Source of the DNA: Phycisphaeraceae bacterium
GTDB lineage: Bacteria; Planctomycetota; Phycisphaerae; Phycisphaerales; Phycisphaeraceae
DNA length: 64,000 nt
Direction of reading: 5' to 3'
Assembly: GCA_028277745.1 (NCBI GenBank)
Contig: JANQFR010000068.1
Location: forward strand, 46,676-110,675
The notes below the pieces were generated by a model that ran no database searches, was not told where the DNA came from, and saw only the letters and a program-made list of their open reading frames with translations. The position numbers were made by a program, and so were the translations under genes. The first letter of the stretch is position 1, and every line of letters starts with the position of its first letter. Positions 9,255 to 18,577 of this stretch are shown here, piece after piece.

Positions 9255-9656
9255 ATGCCCGTCCGAATGGCTCTTTCCCGTATCCTGATCCGCGAGACGA
9301 ACGACACCCACGTCGTCGAGCTGCGTGAAGTCGAGGGCGAGCGGGTTTTCCCGATCGTCATCGGCCTGACCGAGGCCGCTGCCATCGAACGCCGGCTCAT
9401 GGGACACGACCCCCCACGTCCGCAGACCCATGAACTGCTCGCCGACGTCATCGAACAACTCGGCTACCGGCTGGAAAAGGTCGTCATCAGCGATCTGCGG
9501 AACCACACGTTCTACGCCCGTCTGTACTTACGCAAGGGCGACGACGTGGTCGACATCGATTCGCGCCCCAGCGACGCGATCGCGCTGGGGATCGCCACCG
9601 AGGTGCCGATTTTTGTCGCCGAGCGGGTGCTCGACGAGGTCTGCGGGCCCAACTGA
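9255..9656 (+). CDS. Bifunctional nuclease family (DUF151/BFN) protein
   Basis: 133 residues across the BFN domain: FPIVIGLTEAAAIERRL, then VVISDLRNHTFYARL and DIDSRPSDAIALGIATEVPIFV. Members bind or cleave nucleic acid in vitro, but the cellular role is not settled in most bacteria. It starts 4 nt after rsmB and must share its transcript. It is shorter than versions with a UVR tail; only the core domain is present. Confidence 0.88.
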   Translation: MPVRMALSRILIRETNDTHVVELREVEGERVFPIVIGLTEAAAIERRLMGHDPPRPQTHELLADVIEQLGYRLEKVVISDLRNHTFYARLYLRKGDDVVDIDSRPSDAIALGIATEVPIFVAERVLDEVCGPN

Positions 9657-9686
9657 CGAAAAATTCACCAAAAGTTCGTAAGTCGT

Positions 9687-9714
9687 TTGACAGCCCCGCT
9701 CACTCGGATACACT
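9687..9714 (+). promoter_or_regulatory. Sigma-70-type promoter of the ribosomal cluster
   Basis: A perfect -35 TTGACA (9687-9692), a 16-nt spacer and TACACT (9709-9714). It leaves an untranslated leader of about 70 nt before rpsJ, long enough for a regulatory structure. It is the best consensus promoter in the window. Confidence 0.7.
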
Positions 9715-9791
9715 ACGCGGCTCCCCGTTGCCCGGCGTAGTGGGAAGACGATCAGGACCCAACCCCGCATTGCACTTGAAGGCTCGATGGT

Positions 9792-10100
<309 letters not shown>

Positions 10101-10126
10101 CGCAAGTCGGGCTTGTTTGTTTTAAG

Positions 10127-10140
10127 CGGGGCTCGCCCCG
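10127..10140 (+). repeat. GC hairpin in the rpsJ-rplC spacer
   Basis: CGGGGC-TC-GCCCCG is a perfect 6-bp stem with a 2-nt spacer, 26 nt after the rpsJ stop and without a T tract. It is one of a series of spacer palindromes in this cluster. Confidence 0.6.
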
Positions 10141-10222
10141 TGTATTGAAAGATCAAAACGGGCCATGATCCTCTGGCGTCGAGCCACGATCCGCCTCCCG
10201 AGGCAGCCCCGGAGATGAACCG

Positions 10223-10903
10223 ATGCCCAAAGCCATCCTCGGCCGAAAAGTTGGTATGACCCGCCTCTACGACGACGAGGGCCGTAACGTCCCCGTCACC
10301 GTGATTCAGGCCGGGCCCTGCTTCGTCAGCCAGGTGAAGACGGCCGACACCGACGGGTACGATGCGATCCAGATCGCGTTCGAGGACATCAAGGGCCGCG
10401 GCTCGACGATGCCTGAGATCGGCCACGACGCGAAGGCGGGCCTGACGCCCAAGCGGTTCCGCCGCGAGGTCCGGCTCGACGAGGCCGAGGTCGGCAGCTA
10501 CGAGGCCGGCCAGGAGCTGACCGTCGAGACGTTCGCCGACGTCAAGTTCGTCGACGTCGTGGGCACGAGCAAGGGCAAGGGCACCGCGGGCCCGATGAAG
10601 CGGCACGGCTTCAAGGGCCAACTCGCCAGCCACGGCGTGGAGCGTAAGCACCGCTCCCCCGGCTCGGTCGGCGGGCGGTCGAGCAACCTCGGCACCGGCA
10701 AGCCCAAGAAGGGCATCCGGATGGCCGGCCGGATGGGCGACGAGCGCGTCACCGTACGCAGCCTCTCCATCGTCGGCGTGGATAAAGATCAGAACTTGCT
10801 GCTCGTCAAGGGCCCGGTGCCCGGCGGCAAGAAGGGTTTCGTGGTGATTCGGGAGGCCAAGCGGCTTTACAAGCGAAAGGCGAACCTCGCCCAGGCGTCA
10901 TAG
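10223..10903 (+). CDS. rplC: 50S ribosomal protein L3
   Basis: 226 residues, normal for L3. It begins MPKAILGRKVGMTRLYDDEG and has the peptidyl-transferase-proximal loop region around HGFKGQLASHG and SVGGRSSNLGTGKPKKG. It is an early 23S rRNA assembly protein. The ATG follows a GGAG site. Confidence 0.97.
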   Translation: MPKAILGRKVGMTRLYDDEGRNVPVTVIQAGPCFVSQVKTADTDGYDAIQIAFEDIKGRGSTMPEIGHDAKAGLTPKRFRREVRLDEAEVGSYEAGQELTVETFADVKFVDVVGTSKGKGTAGPMKRHGFKGQLASHGVERKHRSPGSVGGRSSNLGTGKPKKGIRMAGRMGDERVTVRSLSIVGVDKDQNLLLVKGPVPGGKKGFVVIREAKRLYKRKANLAQAS

Positions 10904-11057
10904 GTCCCACCCCGCCGCGGCCACCGGCCGCGACGCGAGACGGAAACCGTGACGCCGCGACAAGTGAGACCCCATCGCACCGAGTCGTCGGGCCCCTGAT
11001 CATCAAGCCCCACACGGCGAAGCAAACGCATCCCTGAAGGGACCGTAGGTAAAGAAG

Positions 11058-11723
11058 ATGATTCAAATCCCAGTCCATAACGCGTCGGGCAAGCAGGTCG
11101 GCGCCCTCGACCTCGACGAGCAGCTGCTCGGCGGCGAGGTGCGGTTCGGCCTGCTCAAGCAGGCCTACGTCCGCTATCACGCCAACCGCCGGCAGGGCAC
11201 GGCCAAGACCAAGAGCCGCGGCGAGACCGCCTTCTCCACCCGCAAGCTCTACCGTCAGAAGGGCACCGGCAACGCCCGCCGCGGGTCGGCCGGCACCAAC
11301 ATCATGCGGTCCGGCGGCCACGGCTTCGCGAAACGCACCCGCTCCTTCCGCCAAGCCATGCCCGCCAAGATGCGGCGACTCGCCAACCGCAACGCACTGC
11401 TCGCCAAGGCCCTCGACAACGAACTCAAGCTCATCGACGGCGTCGCCTACGACAAGCCCTCCACCAAGCAATTCAAAACCCTGCTCGCCTCCCTCCAAGT
11501 CGACCGCTCCTGCCTGGTCGCCCTCGCCGACACCCGCGGCAACGAAGCCAAGTCGGCCTCCAACCTCGAAAACGTCAGCCTCACCCGTGTCGACCGCCTC
11601 AACGCCTTCGACGTGCTGAACCACCGCTACCTCGTGGCTGACAAGGCCGCGTTCGAGGCTTACCTTGCATCCTTCAACGGCGACGCCGCCCAGGAACTCA
11701 CCAAGGAGGAGGCTGATCAATGA
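11058..11723 (+). CDS. rplD: 50S ribosomal protein L4
   Basis: 221 residues. The extended loop KLYRQKGTGNARRGSAGTN near residues 64-82 reaches into the exit tunnel. In some bacteria L4 also represses its own operon through the S10 leader. The 154-nt spacer before it has no gene. Its stop overlaps the rplW start by 4 nt (ATGA), so the two are coupled. Confidence 0.97.
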   Translation: MIQIPVHNASGKQVGALDLDEQLLGGEVRFGLLKQAYVRYHANRRQGTAKTKSRGETAFSTRKLYRQKGTGNARRGSAGTNIMRSGGHGFAKRTRSFRQAMPAKMRRLANRNALLAKALDNELKLIDGVAYDKPSTKQFKTLLASLQVDRSCLVALADTRGNEAKSASNLENVSLTRVDRLNAFDVLNHRYLVADKAAFEAYLASFNGDAAQELTKEEADQ

Positions 11724-12001
11724 GTGAAACCACCCAGATCATCAAGAAGCCGCTGATCACCGAGAAGTCGACCTGGGAGTCCGGCGCCCGCAACCGCTAC
11801 TCCTTCGAGGTCGCCAAGGACGCCCGCAAGCCGCAGATCAAGCAGGCGATCGAATCGCTCTACGGCGTGCGGGTCGAGAAGGTCAGCACGCAGGTCCGCA
11901 AGGGCCGGTATTTCCGCACCCGTTTCGGCCCGGCCAAGAAGCCGGACTGGAAGAAAGCCACCGTACAGATCCACGAGGACGACCGCATCGAACTGTTCTA
12001 A
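11720..12001 (+). CDS. rplW: 50S ribosomal protein L23
   Basis: 93 residues: IIKKPLITEKST at the start and the RKGRYFRTRFGPAKKPDWKK loop in the middle. It sits at the tunnel exit, where trigger factor and SRP dock. It overlaps rplD by 4 nt and is followed by a paired palindrome before rplB. Confidence 0.97.
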   Translation: MSETTQIIKKPLITEKSTWESGARNRYSFEVAKDARKPQIKQAIESLYGVRVEKVSTQVRKGRYFRTRFGPAKKPDWKKATVQIHEDDRIELF

Positions 12002-12005
12002 CCCG

Positions 12006-12054
12006 TTAGCCCCGGGCTTTGCCCGGGGAGCCCCCCGGCAGAGCCGGGGGCTAA
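12006..12054 (+). repeat. Paired palindrome, rplW-rplB spacer
   Basis: The outer arms 12006-12017 and 12043-12054 (TTAGCCCCGGGC and its near complement) match in 11 of 12 pairs. The left half also folds alone as CCCCGGGC-TTT-GCCCGGGG. It begins 4 nt after the rplW stop and ends just before rplB. It is close in sequence to the elements at 17114 and 23648. Confidence 0.75.
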
Positions 12055-12066
12055 ATGGATAAAGAC

Positions 12067-12924
12067 ATGGCCATCCGCATCTATAAGAAGACAACCGCCG
12101 GCCGACGCAACGCCTCGGTCAACCTCTATTCCGAGGTGACCAAGACCACGCCGGAGAAGACGCTGCTCGAGAAGAAGCGGAAGCACGGCGGCCGCAACCA
12201 CCACGGCAAGATCACCGTGCAGTGCCGCGGCGGCGGCAACAAGCAGCGCTACCGCCGCATCGACTTCCGCCGCAACAAGGACGGCGTCGCCGCGAAGGTC
12301 ATCGGCGTCGAGTACGACCCCAACCGCTCGTGCAACATCGCGCTGCTCGAGTACGCCGACGGCGAGCGGCGCTACATCATCGCCCCGATCGGCCTGACCG
12401 ACGGCGACCAGGTCGTCAGCAGCCAGGAGCGGGTCGAGCCCTCGGTCGGCAACTGCATGCCGCTGTCAGCCATCCCCGCCGGTTTGACCGTGCACAACGT
12501 CGAGCTCGAGCCCGGCCGCGGCGGCCAGATCTGCCGCTCCGCCGGCTCCTACGCCCGGCTGACCAACAAAGAGGGCAAGTGGGCCACCCTCGTCCTGCCC
12601 TCCGGCGAGATCCGTCAGGTCCTGCTCGTCTGCCGGGCCACCATCGGCCAGGTGGGCAACACCGACCACAACCGCGTTTCCCTCGGCAAGGCCGGTCGGG
12701 CCCGCAACCTCGGCCGCCGGCCCCGCACCCGCGGCGTCGCCAAGAACCACCACGACCACCCGATGGGCGGCGGCGACGGCAAGTCCAAGGGCAACCGCGC
12801 CCCCGCCTCCAAGACCGGCGTCTTCGCCAAGGGCGGGCCCACCCGGAAGAAGACCAAGGCGTCCAACAAACGCATCATCCGTCGCCGCGCCTCCAAGCGC
12901 TACGGCATCCTGAGGCTGAAATAA
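12067..12924 (+). CDS. rplB: 50S ribosomal protein L2
   Basis: 285 residues from MAIRIYKK, the usual L2 start; an ATG at 12055 would add four residues. The C-terminal region [20 protein letters not shown] includes the conserved His needed for peptidyl transfer and subunit joining. Length is normal. Confidence 0.97.
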   Translation: MAIRIYKKTTAGRRNASVNLYSEVTKTTPEKTLLEKKRKHGGRNHHGKITVQCRGGGNKQRYRRIDFRRNKDGVAAKVIGVEYDPNRSCNIALLEYADGERRYIIAPIGLTDGDQVVSSQERVEPSVGNCMPLSAIPAGLTVHNVELEPGRGGQICRSAGSYARLTNKEGKWATLVLPSGEIRQVLLVCRATIGQVGNTDHNRVSLGKAGRARNLGRRPRTRGVAKNHHDHPMGGGDGKSKGNRAPASKTGVFAKGGPTRKKTKASNKRIIRRRASKRYGILRLK

Positions 12925-12927
12925 CCT

Positions 12928-13215
12928 ATGGCACGATCACTCAAAAAAGGCCCGTTTGTCGACGAGAAGCTCTACCGCAAGGTCGAGAAGCTCAACCAGA
13001 TGAACCGCAAGGAGCCGGTCAAGACCTGGTCGCGCGCCTGCACCATCGTCCCCGAGTTCGTCGGCCACACCTTCCTGGTCCACAACGGCAAGGCGTTCCC
13101 CAACGTCTTCGTGACCGAGGACATGGTCGGCCACAAGCTCGGCGAGTTCAGCCCGACCCGTATGTTCCGCGCCCACACCACCGGCACCAAGGCCCAACGC
13201 GCCCGCGGCGTCTGA
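12928..13215 (+). CDS. rpsS: 30S ribosomal protein S19
   Basis: 95 residues starting [15 protein letters not shown], with a slightly longer tail than usual. It pairs with S13 in the 30S head and contacts the A-site tRNA. It lies 3 nt after rplB. Confidence 0.97.
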   Translation: MARSLKKGPFVDEKLYRKVEKLNQMNRKEPVKTWSRACTIVPEFVGHTFLVHNGKAFPNVFVTEDMVGHKLGEFSPTRMFRAHTTGTKAQRARGV

Positions 13216-13238
13216 CGCCGCGTTGATGGATCAACACC

Positions 13239-13568
13239 ATGCCTTACACCAACGTCCACCGCAGCGCCCGCATCAGCCCGACCAAGGCCCGCCTGGTCGT
13301 CGACCTGATCCGCGGCAAGAGCGTCGACGACGCGCTGATGGCCCTCGAGTTCAGCAAGAAGCGTGCGGCGGTGTTCGTGCGTAACGCCCTCAACGCCGCC
13401 GTCGCCAACGCCGACCAGGACGAGGCCGACAGCCGCCGCCTGCGGGTGGTCGACGCCCGCGTCGACGAGGGCGTGACCATCAAGCGATTCCAACCCAAGG
13501 ACCGTGGCCGGGCCCACCCAATCAAGAAGCGCACCAGCCACATCACCGTGAGCGTCGACGAGGCGTAA
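13239..13568 (+). CDS. rplV: 50S ribosomal protein L22
   Basis: 109 residues, normal length. [17 protein letters not shown] at the start and [15 protein letters not shown] at the end form the body and the tunnel hairpin, where macrolide-resistance changes occur in other bacteria. No odd features. Confidence 0.97.
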   Translation: MPYTNVHRSARISPTKARLVVDLIRGKSVDDALMALEFSKKRAAVFVRNALNAAVANADQDEADSRRLRVVDARVDEGVTIKRFQPKDRGRAHPIKKRTSHITVSVDEA

Positions 13569-13582
13569 ACCGTTAGTCAAGC

Positions 13583-13598
13583 CGCGGCCTCGGCCGCG
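13583..13598 (+). repeat. GC hairpin in the rplV-rpsC spacer
   Basis: CGCGGCC-TC-GGCCGCG, a perfect 7-bp stem without a T tract. It is one of the spacer palindromes of the ribosomal cluster. Confidence 0.6.
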
Positions 13599-13614
13599 CA
13601 ATCGAGAGACCCAC

Positions 13615-14319
13615 ATGGGACAGAAAACGCATCCATTCGGCTACCGCGTCGGCATCACCGAGGCCCACAAGAGCCGCTGGTACGCCCCCAAGGCGCTGTA
13701 CGGCGAGCTGCTGGTTGAGGACCAGAAGATCCGCAACTACTGCGACCAGCGCCTCAACCGCAAGCCGCCCTTCGCGGCCGTCTCCGATATCCACATCGAG
13801 CGGACCCGCGAAGAGCTCAAGGTCATCATCAAGACCGCCCGCCCCGGCCTGGTGATCGGCCCTAAGGGCAGCGAGATCGACATGCTGACCCAGGACCTGC
13901 AGCGCCTCACCGGCCGCAACGTCTCGATCAACTGCATCGAGATCCATAACCCCGACCTGGACTCGCAGCTGATCGCCGAGTCGATCGCCGAGCAGCTCAA
14001 GAAGCGGGCCAGCTTCCGCCGGGTGATGAAGATGAAGGCCGAGGCGACAATGACCGCCGGCGCCAAGGGCGTGAAGATCCAGCTCTCGGGCCGGCTGGGC
14101 GGTCACGAGATGAGCCGCAGCGAAGACATCCGCCTCGGGGCGATCCCCCTGGCGACCCTGCAGGCCAACATTGATTACGGGTTCGCCGAGGCGGACACGA
14201 CCTACGGCGTCATCGGCGTCAAGGTGTGGGTCTACAAGGGCCTGTACGAAGAGGTCGCCGAGGGCGAGATCGAATCCCGCGCCGCCGGCGCCCGGCCCCG
14301 TGCGAGAGGACGCCGCTGA
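13615..14319 (+). CDS. rpsC: 30S ribosomal protein S3
   Basis: 234 residues. An N-terminal MGQKTHPFGYRVGITEAHKS, a KH domain with VIGPKGSEID, and the C-terminal domain with LGAIPLATLQANIDYGFAEA. S3 is part of the mRNA entry-channel helicase. It is followed by the longest inverted repeat of the cluster. Confidence 0.97.
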   Translation: MGQKTHPFGYRVGITEAHKSRWYAPKALYGELLVEDQKIRNYCDQRLNRKPPFAAVSDIHIERTREELKVIIKTARPGLVIGPKGSEIDMLTQDLQRLTGRNVSINCIEIHNPDLDSQLIAESIAEQLKKRASFRRVMKMKAEATMTAGAKGVKIQLSGRLGGHEMSRSEDIRLGAIPLATLQANIDYGFAEADTTYGVIGVKVWVYKGLYEEVAEGEIESRAAGARPRARGRR

Positions 14320-14328
14320 CCCTGAGAT

Positions 14329-14439
14329 ATAAAGCCGCGGATGTTATCCGCGGCCCCGAACCGCGGACAACGCCGCGGCCGCGAAAACCGCGGATAACCC
14401 CGCGGACCCGAAAACCGCGGATGACATCCGCGGCTTTAT
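14329..14439 (+). repeat. 25-bp inverted repeat with nested palindromes, rpsC-rplP spacer
   Basis: The arms 14329-14353 and 14415-14439 are reverse complements in 24 of 25 positions around a 61-nt middle. Each arm is also a perfect hairpin on its own: CCGCGGAT-GTT-ATCCGCGG on the left and CCGCGGAT-GAC-ATCCGCGG on the right. The middle holds further CCGCGG boxes. It begins 9 nt after the rpsC stop. There is no T tract, so it is not a classical terminator. Confidence 0.85.
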
Positions 14440-14452
14440 AGAGAGAAACGTC

Positions 14453-14869
14453 ATGCCCCTGATGCCCAAACGAGTCAAGTTCCGCAAGCAGCAACGCGGG
14501 AACATCAAAGGCAACGCCCAGCGCGGCAACTACGTCGCATTCGGCGAGTACGGCCTGCAGCTGCTCGAGGGCGGCTGGCTCACCGCCCGCCAGATCGAGG
14601 CCGGCCGTGTCGCCGCCCGGCAGTACGTGTCCCGCGAGGGCAAGCTGTTCGTCCGCGTGTTCCCGGACAAGCCGATCAGCAAGAAGCCGCTGGAGACGCG
14701 GATGGGCAAGGGCAAGGCCGAGCCAGAGTACTGGGTCGCCCGGGTCAAGCCCGGCACGGTCGTGTACGAGCTGACCGGCGTGCCCAAGGACCTGGCCCGC
14801 CAGGCGTTCACCCGCGTGGCGCACAAGATGCCGTTCCGCTGCCGCTTCGTGGAGCGCCGCCACGCATAA
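14453..14869 (+). CDS. rplP: 50S ribosomal protein L16
   Basis: 138 residues starting MPLMPKRVKFRKQQRG, with ARQYVSREGKLFVRVFPDKP in the middle. It organises the A-site region of the 50S subunit. The start codon is only 13 nt after the long inverted repeat, so that structure could affect its ribosome loading. Confidence 0.97.
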   Translation: MPLMPKRVKFRKQQRGNIKGNAQRGNYVAFGEYGLQLLEGGWLTARQIEAGRVAARQYVSREGKLFVRVFPDKPISKKPLETRMGKGKAEPEYWVARVKPGTVVYELTGVPKDLARQAFTRVAHKMPFRCRFVERRHA

Positions 14870-14885
14870 ATCATGAGCTAACGCC

Positions 14886-14901
14886 GCGGCCCGTCGGCCG
14901 C
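14886..14901 (+). repeat. GC hairpin in the rplP-rpmC spacer
   Basis: GCGGCC-CGTC-GGCCGC, a perfect 6-bp stem with a 4-nt loop. Confidence 0.55.
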
Positions 14902-14917
14902 AACAGGGAACCGTCCC

Positions 14918-15136
14918 ATGCCGATCAAGAAAACCGAACTCCACAAGATGAGCGACGCGGAGCTGACCGAAGAGGTCGAGCGTCAGCGCAAGCGTCACTT
15001 CGAGCTGCGTTGCCAGTCGGTCACGGAGAAGCTCGAAAACCCCCGCGAGCTGAGCAACATCCGCCGCGATGTCGCCCGCATGCTCACCGAGCAGCGCAGC
15101 CGCCAGATCAAGCAGGAGCAGGCCGCCAATGTCTGA
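14918..15136 (+). CDS. rpmC: 50S ribosomal protein L29
   Basis: 72 residues of helical hairpin: MPIKKTELHKMSDAELTEEV, then LENPRELSNIRRDVARM. It sits next to L23 at the tunnel exit. The last 8 nt overlap the start of rpsQ. Confidence 0.96.
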   Translation: MPIKKTELHKMSDAELTEEVERQRKRHFELRCQSVTEKLENPRELSNIRRDVARMLTEQRSRQIKQEQAANV

Positions 15137-15416
15137 AACCGCCGCCCCCACCCCGCGCCGCCTCACCGGTATGAAGATCGGCCTCGTCGTCAGCGACAAG
15201 CGCGACAAGACCCGCACCGTCGAGGTCGACTACAAGGTGAAGCACCCCAAGTACGGCAAGTACCTTAAGCGCCAGCTCAAGTTCCAGGTCCACGACCAGG
15301 ACAACGCCAGCAAGGCGGGCGACCGCGTCGAGATCGCGTCCTGCCGGCCGATCAGCAAGACCAAGTCCTGGCGGCTGGTCCGCGTGGTGGAGGAAGGCAT
15401 CCGGTCCGAACACTGA
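15129..15416 (+). CDS. rpsQ: 30S ribosomal protein S17
   Basis: 95 residues from the ATG at 15129. The core is GLVVSDKRDKTRTVEVDYKV and later ASCRPISKTKSWRLVRVVE. Longer in-frame starts upstream would only read rpmC in another frame. It overlaps rpmC by 8 nt. Confidence 0.96.
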   Translation: MSETAAPTPRRLTGMKIGLVVSDKRDKTRTVEVDYKVKHPKYGKYLKRQLKFQVHDQDNASKAGDRVEIASCRPISKTKSWRLVRVVEEGIRSEH

Positions 15417-15459
15417 CCCTTAACGCCGTGGGCGGCTCCCGCGGCCTGGAATCCCAGCC

Positions 15460-15846
15460 ATGATCCAACAAGAATCACGAGTCGACGTAGCGGACAACAG
15501 CGGCGCCAAGGTGGCGTACGTCATCCGTGTGCTCGGCGCCAAGACCGCCCGGGGCAAGTCCACCCGGCCGTCCGCCTCGGTGGGCGACCGGGTCGTGTGC
15601 TCGGTCAAGAAGGCGCTGCCCGGGTCGGACATGAAGTCCGGCACGATCGTCAAGGCCGTGGTCGTGCGGACCAACTACCCGGTCCGCCGCCCCGACGGCA
15701 GCTACGTCCGCTTCGACAAGAACGCGGTCGTGCTCATCGACGACGACGGCAACCCGCGCGGCACCCGCATCTTCGGCGCCGTCGCCCGCGAGCTGCGTGA
15801 GAAGAACTACATGAAGATCGTCTCCCTCGCGTCGGAGGTCGTGTAA
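15460..15846 (+). CDS. rplN: 50S ribosomal protein L14
   Basis: 128 residues, a few more than the usual 122, with [20 protein letters not shown] at the start and a short insertion around 30-45. It contributes to intersubunit bridges. Confidence 0.97.
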   Translation: MIQQESRVDVADNSGAKVAYVIRVLGAKTARGKSTRPSASVGDRVVCSVKKALPGSDMKSGTIVKAVVVRTNYPVRRPDGSYVRFDKNAVVLIDDDGNPRGTRIFGAVARELREKNYMKIVSLASEVV

Positions 15847-15891
15847 ACCGACACACACTGGCCCCTGGCCACTGGCCCCTGAGACAAAACC

Positions 15892-16227
15892 ATGCCAAGA
15901 CACATTCGTAAGGGCGACAACGTGATCGTGACCGCCGGCTCCGACAAGGGCCGGCAGGGCAAGGTACTCCGCGTGATCCCCGACAAGGACCAGGTCGTGA
16001 TCGAGGGCGTCAACGTCCACAAGCGTCACGTCCGGCCGTCGCAGCAGAACCAGCAGGGCGGCGTGGTCGAGCGCGAGCTGCCGATGCACATCAGCAACGT
16101 CTCGCCTGTCGACAAGAACGGCAAGCCCACCCGCGTCCGCTTTGTCCGCAAGGACGACGGCTCCAAGACCCGCATCGCCGCGACCACCGGCGAGCAGCTC
16201 GGCCCCGAACTCAAGAAGGCCCGTTAA
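15892..16227 (+). CDS. rplX: 50S ribosomal protein L24
   Basis: 111 residues. The N-terminal KOW motif KGDNVIVTAGSDKGRQGKVL is clear. L24 nucleates early 50S assembly and lines the tunnel exit. Confidence 0.97.
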   Translation: MPRHIRKGDNVIVTAGSDKGRQGKVLRVIPDKDQVVIEGVNVHKRHVRPSQQNQQGGVVERELPMHISNVSPVDKNGKPTRVRFVRKDDGSKTRIAATTGEQLGPELKKAR

Positions 16228-16242
16228 CCCGAGGCAACCGCC

Positions 16243-16818
16243 ATGACCCCACGCCTGAAACAGAAATACAGCGACGAGGTCGCCCCCAAGCTCGCCAGCG
16301 AGTTCAGCGTCAAGAACCGCCTCGCGCTGCCGAAGCTGGAGAAGGTGATCCTCACCGTCGGCCTCGGCGACCAACTCGAGGGCACCAAGATCAACCCCCG
16401 CGCCAAGGAGCAGGTCATCCAGGACCTGAGCCTGATCACCGGCCAACGCCCGATCATGAAGCGGGCCAAGAAGTCGGTCGCCAACTTCAAGCTCCGCGCC
16501 GGCTACGAGGTCGGGGCCATGGTCACCCTCCGCGGCGACCGGATGTGGGAGTTTCTCGACCGCCTGATCAACCTCGCCATCCCCCGGATCAAGGACTTCC
16601 GCGGCCTCAACGACAAGTCCTTCGACGGCCGGGGCAACTACGCCTTCGGCGTGAACGAGCAGGGCATCTTCCCCGAGATCGACATGGCCAACGCCCAGTT
16701 CACCCACGGGATGAACATCAACCTCGTGTTTAGAAACTCCAACAACGAAATGTCGCGCGTCGCGCTCAAAGAGCTCGGTGTGCCGTTCCGCAAGCCCGAA
16801 GACGCCAAACGCAACTAA
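16243..16818 (+). CDS. rplE: 50S ribosomal protein L5
   Basis: 191 residues, close to the usual 180, with [20 protein letters not shown] and [19 protein letters not shown]. It binds 5S rRNA with L18 and L25. Confidence 0.97.
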   Translation: MTPRLKQKYSDEVAPKLASEFSVKNRLALPKLEKVILTVGLGDQLEGTKINPRAKEQVIQDLSLITGQRPIMKRAKKSVANFKLRAGYEVGAMVTLRGDRMWEFLDRLINLAIPRIKDFRGLNDKSFDGRGNYAFGVNEQGIFPEIDMANAQFTHGMNINLVFRNSNNEMSRVALKELGVPFRKPEDAKRN

Positions 16819-16831
16819 GCGAGAACCTCCC

Positions 16832-17101
16832 ATGGCTTCCAAGTCCACCGTGACGCGCAACGAGAACATCAGCAAGACGGTCGCCAAGTACGCCGATCTG
16901 CGGCACAAGCTCAAGGCCGAGGGCGACTACGCCGCCCTCCAGCGGCTGCCCCGCAACGCCAGCCCGACCCGTGTCCGCAGCCTCTGCGCCCTGACCGGCC
17001 GCAGCCGCGGCGTGTACCGCAAGTTCAAGATCAGCCGCATCAAGCTCCGCGAGTTGGCGCTGGAAGGCAAGATCCCCGGCATGCGAAAGGCGTCCTGGTA
17101 A
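16832..17101 (+). CDS. rpsN: 30S ribosomal protein S14 (zinc-independent form)
   Basis: 89 residues from the ATG at 16832. It is the longer type without CxxC pairs: only one Cys is present, in [14 protein letters not shown]. The in-frame stretch upstream is the end of rplE read in another frame. It helps assemble the 30S head. Confidence 0.96.
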   Translation: MASKSTVTRNENISKTVAKYADLRHKLKAEGDYAALQRLPRNASPTRVRSLCALTGRSRGVYRKFKISRIKLRELALEGKIPGMRKASW

Positions 17102-17113
17102 CTCCGCACCCCA

Positions 17114-17139
17114 TTAGCCCCGGGCTCGGCCCGGGGGCC
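17114..17139 (+). repeat. Palindrome in the rpsN-rpsH spacer, related to 12006 and 23648
   Basis: TTAGCCCCGGGC followed by TCG and GCCCGGGG gives one perfect hairpin. It has the same TTAGCCCCGGGC lead as the paired elements at 12006 and 23648 but only a single half. Confidence 0.65.
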
Positions 17140-17150
17140 AAGAGAGAACT

Positions 17151-17549
17151 ATGGCACTATCCGACCCCATCGCCGACATGCTGACCCGGATCCGCAACGC
17201 CTCGCGCAACGGCGCGAAGAGCGTCGACATCCGCAACAGCAAGGTGTGCTCCGGCATCGCCAGGGCCCTGCAGGACGAAGGCTACGTCGAGGGCTTCAAC
17301 GTCATCGACGACGGCCGGCAGGGCATCCTCCGCGTCGACCTGCGTTACGGCCCCAGCGGCGAGAAGCTGATCCACAGCATCCGCCGCGAGTCCAAGCCCG
17401 GCCGCCGCGTGTACACCGGCGTCAAGGACCTGCCCCGCCCGCTCGCCGGCCTGGGCATCTGTATCGTCAGCACCCCCAAGGGCGTGCTCTCCGACCGCCA
17501 GGCCCGCCAGGAAAACGTCGGCGGCGAACTGCTCTGCACCGTTGAATGA
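17151..17549 (+). CDS. rpsH: 30S ribosomal protein S8
   Basis: 132 residues: DPIADMLTRIRNASRNGAK at the start and the STPKGVLSDRQARQENVGGE end. S8 is a primary 16S rRNA binder and, in E. coli, the spc operon repressor; whether it plays that role here is unknown. Confidence 0.97.
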   Translation: MALSDPIADMLTRIRNASRNGAKSVDIRNSKVCSGIARALQDEGYVEGFNVIDDGRQGILRVDLRYGPSGEKLIHSIRRESKPGRRVYTGVKDLPRPLAGLGICIVSTPKGVLSDRQARQENVGGELLCTVE

Positions 17550-17559
17550 CCCGACCCCC

Positions 17560-17571
17560 GCCGCTCGCGGC
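17560..17571 (+). repeat. Short GC hairpin in the rpsH-rplF spacer
   Basis: GCCGC-TC-GCGGC, a perfect 5-bp stem. The identical 12 bases recur at 22261. Confidence 0.5.
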
Positions 17572-17591
17572 TTATGCAAGAGAACTGAACG

Positions 17592-18140
17592 ATGTCCCGT
17601 ATCGGCAAAAAACCCGTCCCCATCGAAAGCGGCGCCAAGGTCAGCGTCCACGGCCGCGACGTCACCGTCGAGGGCAAGAACGGCCGGCTCGCGATCACCC
17701 ATCGGCCCGAGGTCCAGGTCAAGGTCGACGACGACGCCAAGCATGTGATCGTCGAGCGCGCCGACGACTCGCGGACCGCCCGGGCGATGCACGGCCTGAC
17801 CCGCTCGCTGATCGCCAACATGATCGAGGGTGTCACCAAGGGCTACGCCAAAGAGCTCGAAGTGGTCGGCGTCGGCTGGACCGCCAAGCTCCAGGGCCGC
17901 GAGGTCCAGCTCAACGTCGGCTACGCGGACACCCGCAAGGTGGCCGTGCCCGACGGCGTGACGGTCGAGATCAAAGGGCAGGACATCAAGGTGTCGGGCC
18001 CGGACAAGCAGCTGGTCGGCCAGGTGGCGGCCCAGATCCGCGCTCACCGCAAGCCCGAGCCGTACAACGGCAAAGGCATCAAGTACAAGGACGAAGTGAT
18101 TCTCCGCAAGGCTGGCAAGGCCTTCGCCGGCGGCGGTTAA
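17592..18140 (+). CDS. rplF: 50S ribosomal protein L6
   Basis: 182 residues beginning [19 protein letters not shown], with the C-terminal signature [14 protein letters not shown]. It lies near the factor-binding site. Confidence 0.97.
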   Translation: MSRIGKKPVPIESGAKVSVHGRDVTVEGKNGRLAITHRPEVQVKVDDDAKHVIVERADDSRTARAMHGLTRSLIANMIEGVTKGYAKELEVVGVGWTAKLQGREVQLNVGYADTRKVAVPDGVTVEIKGQDIKVSGPDKQLVGQVAAQIRAHRKPEPYNGKGIKYKDEVILRKAGKAFAGGG

Positions 18141-18149
18141 TCGAAGACA

Positions 18150-18166
18150 GGCGGGCCCGGCCCGCC
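18150..18166 (+). repeat. GC hairpin in the rplF-rplR spacer
   Basis: GGCGGGC-CCG-GCCCGCC, a perfect 7-bp stem 12 nt before the rplR start. Confidence 0.55.
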
Positions 18167-18177
18167 GGAGACGACCC

Positions 18178-18534
18178 ATGGAAAGCAACAAACTCAAGAC
18201 CCTACGACGCTCCCGCCGCCGCGCCGGCATCCGCAAGCGGGTCCAGGGCACGCCCCAGCGGCCCCGCCTGTCGGTGTTCCGCAGCGGCAAGCACATCTAC
18301 GCGCAGGTCATCGACGACCTCGCCGGCAAGACGCTGGCGGCGGCGAGTACGGCCCAGGCGAAGATCGACAAGGGCGGCAACGTCGCCGCCGCCGCCGAGA
18401 TCGGCAAGGTGATCGCCGAGAAAGCCAAGTCCGTGGGCATCGAACAGGTCGCGTTCGACCGTAGCGGGTTCCGTTACCACGGCCGGGTGAAGGCCCTCGC
18501 CGACGCCGCCCGCGAGAGCGGGCTGAAATTCTGA
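18178..18534 (+). CDS. rplR: 50S ribosomal protein L18
   Basis: 118 residues: [20 protein letters not shown], then [20 protein letters not shown]. It binds 5S rRNA. Confidence 0.97.
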   Translation: MESNKLKTLRRSRRRAGIRKRVQGTPQRPRLSVFRSGKHIYAQVIDDLAGKTLAAASTAQAKIDKGGNVAAAAEIGKVIAEKAKSVGIEQVAFDRSGFRYHGRVKALADAARESGLKF

Positions 18535-18577
18535 GGGAGGGCCCGGGCAGAGGCCGGGTCGAAAACAGGTAAATACC

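Noticed and set aside
14329..14439. Rho-independent terminator
   Set aside because: No T tract follows, and an essential gene starts 13 nt later.
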